A DNA stretch of 64,000 nt from contig NC_053148.1 of NCBI RefSeq assembly GCF_016808335.1, positions 18,886,933 to 18,950,932 on the forward strand, written 5' to 3'. Below are positions 56,259 through 64,000 of this stretch, piece after piece. Each line of letters opens with the position of its first letter. Position 1 is the stretch's first letter. A program made the position numbers and the translations under genes. The stretch comes from Panicum virgatum. Taxonomy: Eukaryota > Streptophyta > Magnoliopsida > Poales > Poaceae. The notes under the pieces are model-generated. The model was not told the DNA's origin. It did not search any database and worked only from the letters and a program-made list of their open reading frames with translations.

Positions 56259-56770
56259 TGTCAGTGTTTACCGCCAAGCCTGCTCAGGGATACCCTTAGT
56301 AGTAAGGTTTGTAGATAAGGATCGACTGTTCTGGAACTCGATGGTGCAAGGAACACAAAGATTTAGACATGTTCGGGCCACGAGTTGCGTAATACCCTAC
56401 GTCCAGTGTGGTTGTTTGTCTTGCCTTAGGTGTTGATGATGTTTTGAGGGGGTCCCTGCCCGCCCTTATATATCCGGGGGGACAGGGTTACATGGAAAAT
56501 CCTAGCTGGGTACAGTTGGAGTCCTACTACAATAAAATCGGGTAGTTTTCTTTGTAATGCAGCTAGTTCTACACCTATTCGGGTAGTTACAAGAGTGGTA
56601 AGGTACATCCATGAGCTATCCCTTACTCTAGAACATTCTGTACCTATAAGTAGTCCCGCAGCCCCGGGTCTGACAGTTATAGTGGTTGTGAGTGTTTACT
56701 TGAGGCTTCCCTCTCGACGAACCGGACTGTTGTGATACTCCTTCGCTCTGAAGAGTGTCCTACACCAACA
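56259..56770 (-). repeat. 5' LTR of the Tat-like element
   Basis: 512 bp, plus strand TGTCAGTGTT to CACCAACA. A minus-strand ATATATAA TATA box lies at 56466-56473. The right flank is ATATG. No partner LTR occurs in the window. Confidence 0.7.
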
Positions 56771-57070
56771 ATATGGCATCAGATACAAACTTTGGTCACG
56801 TTTAGTTTTCAAAAAAATTCCTACAGTATCCGTCACATCGAATCTTCAAACACATCTATGGAGCATTAAATATAGTTAAAAAATAACTAATTATATAGTT
56901 TAACTATTTCATATGATATGAACCTTTTAAGTCTAACTAGTCCATGATTGGACATTAATTGTCAAATAACAACGAAATGTACAATAATACCAAAATCCAA
57001 ACTTTTTCGTGAACTAAACACAGACTCTATGTTACTTTTAATAAAACTTATCTTTGTCCTTCCTATTTTA
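56771..57070. other. AT-rich intergenic stretch
   Basis: No gene, repeat or regulatory motif recognised. Confidence 0.6.
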
Positions 57071-57077
57071 CTGGATC

Positions 57078-57247
57078 GCATTACCGGAAACTGCCAGTAA
57101 GCATGCTGTGTGCCCGAGACATATTTCGAGCACACGGCAAACACAATTATCGTGTGCCAAGTGTGCCCACATAATCCGTTTGCCGTGCGTATTCCAGGCT
57201 TTGTCATGTGCCCCTGGCACACGGCAAAGAAGTGCAATCCCGTAGTG
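57078..57247. mobile_element. Small CACTA-derived MITE-like element
   Basis: Left end CATTACCGGAAACTGCC, right end GCAATCCCGTAGTG (inverse CACTACGGGATTGC). The interior carries TTTGCCGTG and GGCACACGGCAAA units. GGATC occurs on both sides (57073-57077 and 57248-57252). It is about 170 bp with no coding. Confidence 0.6.
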
Positions 57248-57370
57248 GGATCAGCCACCATATCCTGCCACACGTAGGTGTGCTGGATGCTATGGTCTTA
57301 GCGTTATACATCTTTCCAAACATGTAGATTTAGGAATAATAATTCCTCGATTGAGCTCTATTCCTCTATT

Positions 57371-59235
57371 ATGATGTGGTCGTCGGCCAGTGGCGCTCTG
57401 CGCTTCGCCTCCGCTGCCATCATCTGCCAGCCAATGATGGCGCGTACCCAGGTGCTCTCTCCACGGGCTCCACGTGTTGGGATTAATCCCATATTAGGTG
57501 TGCGGAGAGAGTTGAACTAACATAAAAATGGGAGGAGTCTCTCACCTCTTGGGCTAGTTTTTGGGGTATAGCAGGACTTCCTCCGGGTGTGTGCACAGTT
57601 GGGCCAACTCTCCTAGTTTTGGGCTGACAATTGCTATCAGAGCTGGGTCCGCAATCTCCTGTGCCCGTGCACACTTGGGTGGTGTAGGCCCGAAACCCAG
57701 TGTATCGTGGGTGTAGGTCCGTGTGTGCTCGTGTGTCGGGCTAAGTGGTGTAAGCCCGAAACCCAATGGATCGTGGGTGTGAGGCCCGTGTGTGCTCGTG
57801 TGTCGGGCCGGTCAGTGGTGGACCTGCGAGTGTGAGGCTCATATGTGCTCGTGTGTGGAGCCGATCACTAGTGGACTGTGGTGTGGGCCCAGTCAGTGTT
57901 AAGGGGCACCAATGTGTGAGGGGAACATTATTGAGATTAATCACACATTGGTTGTGGGAGGAGAGCTGAAGCACCATAAAAAAAAGTAGAGGGAGTCTCT
58001 CACCTCTTGTGCTAGTTTTTGGGGTGTGGAATGACTTCCTCCAGGTGTGCGCCTAGTTGGGCCAACTCTCCTGCCACAACCAATGTTGGGATTAATCCCA
58101 CATTGGTTGTGGGGGGAAGTTGAACCAACATAAAAGTAGAGAGTCTCTCATCTCTTGGGCTAGCTTTTGGGGTGTAGCATGACTTCCTCCGGGTGTGTAT
58201 CCGGTTGGGCCAACTCTCCTAGTTTTGGGCTGACAATTGGTATCAGGACTGGGTCCGCAATCTTCTATGCCCGTGCACACTTGGGTGGGGTAGGCCCGAA
58301 GCCCAGTGGATCGTGGGTGTGAGGCCCGTGTGTGCTCGTGGATCGGGCCGGTCAGTGGTGGACCTGTGGGTGTGAGGCTCATATGTGCTCATGTGTGGAG
58401 TCGATCACTGATGGACTGTAGTGTGGGCCCAGTCAGTGTTAAGGGGCACCAATGTATGAGGAGGAGATTGTTGGGATTAATCTCATATTGGTTGTGAGAG
58501 GAGAGTTGAACCAACATAATAAAAAGTGGGGGAGTCTCTCACCTCTTGGGCTAGCTTTTGGGGTGTGGAATGACTTTCTCTGGGTGTGCGACTTGTTGGT
58601 TCAACTCTCCTCCCACAACCAATATTAATCCCAACACCACGGTGGCGGGCTATGCGCGGCCCCAGACGATCGGCGCCGGCGACATGTCCGACGATCGCCG
58701 CAGCTCTGCCGATCATGTCTTGCTACAACTGTTCAAGGGCTCCCACAGTCCCACGTCCTCGGGGTCCATGGCTACTCGATCCTGAACAAGATGAAACGAA
58801 AGAGGGTCAACTGGCCGGCCTTCGACGTCGGCGGCCACAAGTGGATCCTACAGGTTTACCCCCACGGCAAACATGACAATGATGAGGACGACGACACTGA
58901 ATACCATTACAATACGGACACAACGCTGGCGAATCCGAGTTCTCTGATCACGTCGGCGTCTTTCTTCACCGTGTCGACAACAGGCCCGATAGCAAAACCG
59001 TCTTGGCTAGGTTCCAGTTCAGCATACTGGATCAGCTCGGGAACCCGCGGGGGCGCTTCGGCGCCCATGGCTGGTGCAATTTCGACTACAGAGATAAGGA
59101 GTGGGGCCACCGTGATTGGATCAGCAGGAAAGAACTGGACAAGCCAGAATACCTCAAGGACGACACCTTCGCCATCCGGTGTGACATCGACGTCGTAACT
59201 GCCGCTGTAACGTCGATCTCCACGAAAGAATAAGA
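57371..59235 (+). pseudogene. MATH-domain gene, decayed and split by a TRIM
   Basis: Exonic sequence lies at 57371-57474 and 58637-59235. Recognisable MATH blocks are GYSILNKMKRK, FDVGGHKWILQVYPHG, then after a frame change DHVGVFLHRV, ARFQFSILDQLGNP, WGHRDWISRKELDKPEYLKDD and FAIRCDIDVV. A stop follows at 59231-59233 with no BTB domain. Plant MATH proteins, often MATH-BTB, are Cullin-3 adaptors that select substrates. At least two frame changes (near 58755 and 58880-58920) and the insertion make it non-functional. The first segment has an ATG at 57371, but its link to the MATH frame is uncertain. Confidence 0.75.
57475..58636 (+). mobile_element. Tandem TRIM array with perfect TSD CCACG
   Basis: Four LTR-like blocks (57475-57629, about 57929-58083, 58084-58235 and 58469-58636) surround two short internal segments. 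Each internal segment begins with a tRNA-Met-type site (GCTATCAGAGCTGGG at 57633 and GGTATCAGGACTGGG at 58239) and ends in AAGGGGCACCAATG purine-rich sequence. The whole block is flanked by CCACG (57470-57474 and 58637-58641). There is no coding sequence, so it is a terminal-repeat retrotransposon in miniature, expanded in tandem. The last block folds back on itself, TGTTGGGATTAAT against ATTAATCCCAACA. Confidence 0.85.
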
Positions 59236-59583
59236 GAAACCTGAAGATATTGCCACAACGACGACATCTTTGACAGCCAGTATGCGACAACGTCGTCGCA
59301 ACTGTCACTGAATCCTCGACCTAGCTAGTCAGTGTTCTCTTCTTTCGGTGCAGCTATTTTTCTCTGGTCACAAATATGTTATTTTGATATATATAGGGAT
59401 ACAGTTAAAATACAAAAAACTAATTGTTATCATCTTTTGAATATCTAAATTGGAATCATGTGTGTAGTTTCATCTTGCAAAGTACTATCCGCTTGTTAAG
59501 AGAACAACCATGCTGTCCTCCTAAAAATTCTAAATTTTTTATCTCAGCATTTATGTTTGTTCCCTATCGTTTGTTCTAACTAA
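59236..59583. other. AT-rich intergenic stretch
   Basis: Nothing recognised beyond the probable 3' end of the MATH pseudogene. Confidence 0.6.
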
Positions 59584-60088
59584 TGTTTAAAATCATGGGC
59601 TATAAGGTTTAGCGGAGCCCTATTGAAAACGCTAAGACAGCTATAGTGCCGCTATAGCGCGGCCGCTAAGCAGTTTAGCGGTTAAAAAATGAGTATATCC
59701 CTCCAAAAAAATGGAGCTCAGCAAGTTTTTCAAAAGATGCTTAGTGTTTATAACTTAACATTTACCCGGATCATAAGCAGCTAGCCAAATATCAAATAAA
59801 CAGACTAAATGAGTCTAAATACAAAGTTCCAACAGGCAAATAAACATAGATAGGCAGTGACCGGTTAGCAGCAGCCAGCGTTAGTTCTCTGTGCCATGGA
59901 CCTTGTTTGGGGCGAAACCAGCACTGGCATTTGAGTGGGCTTCAATTTTGGCACAGCAGCGAAGTAAAAAAGCAACGCTATGCTATTTAGCATCGCTAAA
60001 TTGTGTTATAGCGCCCTTAGTTGTGATAGCGGACCTATATACCAAATGTTGCGTCTACGCGTTCAAAACGCTCCCACTGTTTTGAACA
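59584..60088. mobile_element. Inverted-repeat element with TAGCG motifs
   Basis: The left end TGTTTAAAATCATGGGC and the inverse of the right end TGTTCAAAACAGTGGGAGC are similar. The interior has repeated GCTATAGCG, TTTAGCGG and TAGCGC motifs near both ends. No clear TSD was seen, and the right end touches a LINE poly(A). It resembles grass hAT-like non-autonomous elements; the class is uncertain. Confidence 0.5.
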
Positions 60089-62585
60089 ATTTTTTTTTTA
60101 ACTGAGGCTACCCCATGTTCATTACTAGAACGGAAATACTAATATTTTTACAAAAATAGGGGGAGTTTGAGAAGAAGAACAACAGAGAGGTTCGGAGAGA
60201 GGGAATCAGCCATCCAAGGTTTGACTTTCAAAACCCAGACGCTCTAAGCCGAACCATACTGCATGGCCAAAGGATTCCTAAGGCAAGCCTCTAGATTAAC
60301 TACTTATTACAGTTCCAACACGACAAAACAAGAAAGAAAGCATATGATAGAAAGGCCGAAAACCACACCAGTAGGTCAACCCAGCACTCGAACGAGACAA
60401 CAGTGACAAGCGCTTTCAGTTATCGCCCTCCGCATCTGAAGTATATTCCTGCGGTGCCAGAACGCGGATTAGCGGGCGGGGTTGTTGCTCCAACACTTTG
60501 TAGGTACAGGCAAGCAGAACATTGCCTCCCTCCAGGATCGTACAGACCTGCCCAATAAAAAATGAGAGCACACATGTGAATAATAATATCTGACGGATGT
60601 TTCAGATTCTTGTTCTCAAAACACGCCTTATTCCTGCATTTCCTGATTGCCCAACAAATGGCAGCTAGACACAAAGTGTAAACTAACATGCCCCCACGCA
60701 ACCAAGTTTGCATCCATATGTGATATTGTACAATGTCTTTTGAGATATTTGTCGCCCTAAAGCAAAGGCCCACATTCTCCAAATGACTCTAGCCACTGGG
60801 CAAAGGAAAAATAGGTGATTGATGGTTTTAGGTTCATGACAGAAACAACAAGTGAGGTCACTAGTCCAATTACGTTCTGCCAAGTTATCTTTTGTCAGAA
60901 TAGCACCCTTCTCCACTAGCCAATTGAAGATTTTAATTTTGTATGGAATCTTAGCTTTCCAAATATGAGTAAACTTTAGACCCACATCATTTGAAGCTAA
61001 GTCATTGTACACAGATTTGGTTGAGAACATTCCAGAGTTACACCATCTTGAACTTGAAGTAACAATATCTTCTGTGTTATCAAAGTCATAAGAGTAAACT
61101 TCTTCCAAAATGTTCATCCATTCTGCAAAAAGAACATAAGGGAGCCAACTCCTGAAAGTTAATAGGCCACGAGAAGAAAGGACTTGGTAGACAGTAATAT
61201 ACTTTTCCTGGCATAAGTCAGTGCAAGAATGCACAGAGGGTTATTGTTCAAGGATCCATCCAGAAAAGAGTCATCCTACCATTTTTAACATCCAGTTTCC
61301 TGCCTCTCAAGTAAACACATCTCACACTTAGAAGATCTGTCCAGACAGGGGAGTCATCAATTCCATGCATCACAGAACTGAGCACACCCCTCTAAAGTAG
61401 TTGGCTTTCATAATGTCTTGCCAAATTCCTTTTTGATTGTTCAACTTCCACCACCACTTGCATAGCATACTAATGTTCATTCTTCTAATACCTTTGATAC
61501 CCATGCCCGGCCCCCTTTTTCTTTGCTCTGACAGATTGTGCCCCACTTGATCAGATGGTATTTTCTTTTCTGACCATTACCTTGCCAAAAGAATGTTCTC
61601 ATTTCCTTATCAAACTTATCAGTCACCGTTTTCAGCAAGAGATACATCGACATGTCATAAATGATGGTACCAGGTAAACTTGAATTAATCAGAACAACCC
61701 TTCCAGCAATTGAATTGAACTTCCTTTCCATGTCAATCACTTTTTTTTGCATTCTTATCTACGAGATGATCCCAATCATTAACATTTAGTTTACTCGGAC
61801 TGACGGGGACCCAAAGGTACCTTATAGGGAAGGAACCAACCTGACAATTAAAAATGCCTACATACGACAGGCTTTTGTCTTGATCACCATGAGTTAAAAG
61901 CACCTCACTTTTGCTAAAATTGATTTTTAACCCAGACATCATTTCATACAAGTAGAGGAGTAGTTTCATGTTTCTAGCGATGTCTAGATTATCTTTAAGG
62001 CAGATAATGGTATCATCTGTGTAATTCCCCTCCCCCAGGTACCAGATTGTCGGCTAATCCACACAATAGATTATTTCTTTGTGCTTGCCTGACCATTCTA
62101 GACTGACAATCAGCAGCAAAATAAAAAAGGATTTGAAATAGAGAATCCCCATGCTTGACCCCGTTGTGACTCACCAAGTAAGGCCCTTCTTTATTCTTTA
62201 GCTTAACACACATAGTACCCCAAACACAGCCATTCTTATCCATTGACACCAAGTATCACAAAAGCCCCAGAATTTAAGCCACAAGAAAAGAAAGTCCCAA
62301 TTCACCTAGTCATAAGCCTTCTCAAAATCAAGCTTTAGGACAACCCCTACTTCATTCCTCCTCTTGGTTTCATGTAAAACTTCATGCAGGGTGAGAACTC
62401 CATTCATTATGTTTCCGCCCTTCATAAAAGTAGAATGAGAGTTGAGAATGAGCTTATCCACAAACTTCCCCAGTCTAATAGATAGTCTTAGTGATCCATT
62501 TGCCGACCGGATCCAGAGCTGGTCGGACCTCAAGGAGGGCACATATGAGCATCCCGACAATCCATAAGACCTCAGGAGATGCAAG
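60089..62585 (-). pseudogene. LINE (L1-type) reverse transcriptase, 5'-truncated and decayed
   Basis: Minus-strand order: 62584-62306 has the start of the RT domain (KFVDKLILNSHSTFMKGG, LKLDFEKAYD). 62252-62013 holds a later RT piece (SHNGVKHGDSLFQILF). Around 61990 is an altered catalytic YTDDT box (YADD in most LINEs), then LYEMMSGLKINFSKSE. 61752-61477 has the thumb region (GRVVLINSSLPGTI, FFWQG). 61234-60683 is the zf-RVT region ending in a Cys/His cluster (CCFCHEPKTINHLFFLCP). A T-run at 60090-60099 marks the poly(A) tail. Several stops and frame changes make it inactive, and the endonuclease is missing. It is related to the fragment at 4349-5596. Confidence 0.85.
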
Positions 62586-63045
62586 AAGAAGCAAGGGGAG
62601 TCTCTCCATTAGTACAGATGGTGCTTCTCCAAGTAGTGCAACATGCTGCCCGACGTCTCGCTGACACCGACGTCATTGGGTTGTTCCTCTCCGGGATCAT
62701 GTGCGAGTCCCTGGTCCACAAGCTCAGGCCATGAACCCGATGACCACCAAGGAACTCCTTGACATTGCCAAGAGCCACGCCTCAGGTGATGAAGCGGTTG
62801 GAGCCACTTTCGATCGAAATAAGGGCAAGGCCAAATGGGAGAAGTCCGCCGTCGGTGAGGGCGGACCCGATCATTTCCATAGGAAGAAGAACAAGATGAG
62901 TCCCGGGGCCTTGTTCATCGCCGTGGCCGAACGCAAAGGAGGATGTGCTCCCGATGCAGACCCTCCCGACTTCTTTGAGAAGAAGCTTCAGGGCCCGTGG
63001 AGATGGATCAGAATTCTCCACCTAACGCCCCTGGCCCAATGAGGT
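62586..63045 (+). pseudogene. Gypsy gag remnant
   Basis: In shifted frames the sequence gives ADTDVIGLFLSGIMCESLVHK (62660-62730), then TTKELLDIAKSHASGDEAVGA and FDRNKGKAK, then a Lys-rich linker and DPPDFFEKKLQGPW before a stop at 63040-63042. This is the Gag capsid-to-linker region typical of grass gypsy elements. There are no LTRs nearby, so it is a fragment. Confidence 0.7.
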
Positions 63046-63113
63046 CGGCCACCGGCAAGGGAGGACTCCACCAGTGCATCCTCGCCCCAATCCAGTCAAG
63101 TAGTTTTAACTAC

Positions 63114-64000
63114 CACTACCAGGAAATGCACGTTGCGCAACGCCCCAAAATCGTCGCAATAAGCCCATTTTCGTTGCAATATCAAGGAAAAACAAAAAAT
63201 TTAGGGTCATTGGGGAAAAAAATATGGGTGTTGCATATACCCGGGTGGCAATAGGCTATCTCATCGCATTGTTTTCATAATGCAGGTTTGTTGCAACGAC
63301 GGTCGGCGTGGCAATATGTTGTTGAAGCAACGACCTTGGTCGTCGCGCTAACCAATGCGAGGGTTGCTATAGTTGATTTTGCAACCACGTAGGTTAGATG
63401 CAATTACGCACTAGTGCAATGGAAGATTTCGGTTGCAATAACATATATTGCAACGATATCCAGGTGTGGCAATAACTCATATGGTGTTGCAATATCCATG
63501 TAAAATATAGCAATGATTTGTTACCCGTGGCTATATCCTAAGAGGATGTCACAACGCCTCTTGAAGCCGTCGCTATACATTTGAAGGATATACCAACGTC
63601 AGGACTTGTCATCGCTATATCCTTAGAAGATATCACAACGCCAGGAAGAGTCATTGGTATATCCATAAAGGATATCACAACGATGGTTATTTGCGTCGCT
63701 ATACCCTTAGACGATATCACAACGCCAGGTCGTGTCGTCGCTACATCCGTAGAGGATATAACAATGCCAGAATGTGTCGTCGCTACATCTGTAGATGTTA
63801 TCACAATGCCAGATATTGGCATCGCTATACCCTTAGAGGATGTCACAGCGCCAGGACGTGTCGTCGCTACATCCGTAGAGGATATCACAACGCCAGTTGC
63901 AGCTGTCGCTATACCATTAGAGGATATCCCAACGCCAGTTGCAGCTATTGCTATATCCTTGTAGGTTATCACAACGCCAGTTGTAGCTGTTGCTATATCC
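63114..64000 (+). mobile_element. 5' end of another CACTA element (continues past the window)
   Basis: It begins CACTACCAGGAAATGCACG, a standard CACTA terminus, preceded by TAC. Repeated TTGCAACGA, TCGCAATA and GTTGCAATA motifs follow to about 63540, then a 42-bp minisatellite runs to the window end. No gene is reached. Confidence 0.7.
63542..64000. repeat. 42-bp tandem repeat, about 11 copies
   Basis: GAGGATATCACAACGCCAGG followed by a GTCGTCGCTATATCC-type half recurs at 63542, 63584 and 63626 and onward at an exact 42-base period. Because 42 is divisible by three, both strands stay open (14-residue repeat EDITTPGRVVATSV on the plus strand). It continues beyond the window. Confidence 0.95.

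Larger units (their letters stand above)
52028..56770 (-). mobile_element. Truncated gypsy element, Tat-like layout (gag, tandem repeats, antisense ORF)
   Basis: The 5' LTR lies on the right (56259-56770, minus orientation). Next to it is a primer-site region, minus strand GCGCGCCAGGTAGGGG. Gag follows (56215-54174), then 120-bp tandem repeats (about 53100-53900) and an oppositely oriented ORF (52028-52425). The left end is cut without a 3' LTR, and pol is missing. An extra antisense ORF plus tandem repeats near the 3' end is known from Tat-lineage gypsy elements; the lineage is inferred from layout only. Confidence 0.65.

Noticed and set aside
63542..64000. Regular repeats resembling a CRISPR array
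   Set aside because: There are no unique spacers: the 42-bp units are contiguous and the whole context is plant DNA.

Overview
The window is nuclear DNA of a flowering plant, almost certainly a grass. The evidence is intron-less L-type lectin receptor kinases, CACTA (En/Spm-like) transposons with the subterminal repeat styles common in grass genomes, Ty1/copia and Ty3/gypsy LTR retrotransposons with plant-type primer-binding sites, L1-type LINEs, a TRIM, and small inverted-repeat elements. I cannot name the species. No bacterial or viral system was seen. Boundaries quoted to the base rest on terminal motifs and target-site duplications (TSDs) read by eye; others are approximate.

Host genes are few. 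Two apparently intact, single-exon lectin receptor kinase genes lie on the minus strand (gene A, 6521-8620; gene C, 46243-48249). A third copy (gene B, 17065-18171) is truncated and carries a stop codon. B and its downstream flank are a recent duplicate of C and its flank. A decayed MATH-domain gene (57371-59235) is split by a tandem TRIM array with a perfect 5-bp TSD.

Layout: 1-5600 holds LTRs, one solo LTR (2746-4348) and a LINE 3' fragment. 6521-8620 is gene A. 8845-17064 is the first copy of the duplicated flank, with a CACTA remnant and a 6.2-kb non-autonomous copia element (10269-16447) that is absent from the second copy. 17065-18171 is gene B. 18172-37733 is a nest: a CACTA element is split by a second CACTA element (18436-36214), which itself contains a four-unit gypsy LTR-gag tandem array (21061 to about 30655) and a solo LTR (32415-33669). 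37742-44733 holds CACTA material with TNPD and TNP1-like gene remnants. 44734-48249 is the second flank plus gene C. 48660-51730 is an AT-rich repeat field with an inserted hAT-type MITE. 52028-56770 is a truncated gypsy element with gag, 120-bp tandem repeats and an antisense ORF. 56771-59235 is a small MITE-like element and the MATH gene with its TRIM. 59584-63045 holds an inverted-repeat element, a LINE and a gypsy gag remnant. 63114-64000 is the start of another CACTA element with a 42-bp minisatellite.

The receptor kinases would act at the plasma membrane, with an extracellular legume-lectin domain coupled to a cytosolic Ser/Thr kinase. Nearly everything else is mobile DNA and its decay products. 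The main value of the window is as a readable record of nested insertion, local duplication and array amplification around a receptor-kinase cluster. I found no clearly undescribed biochemical system. The most unusual structures are the LTR-gag array with a shared templated junction and the tandem fold-back TRIM.
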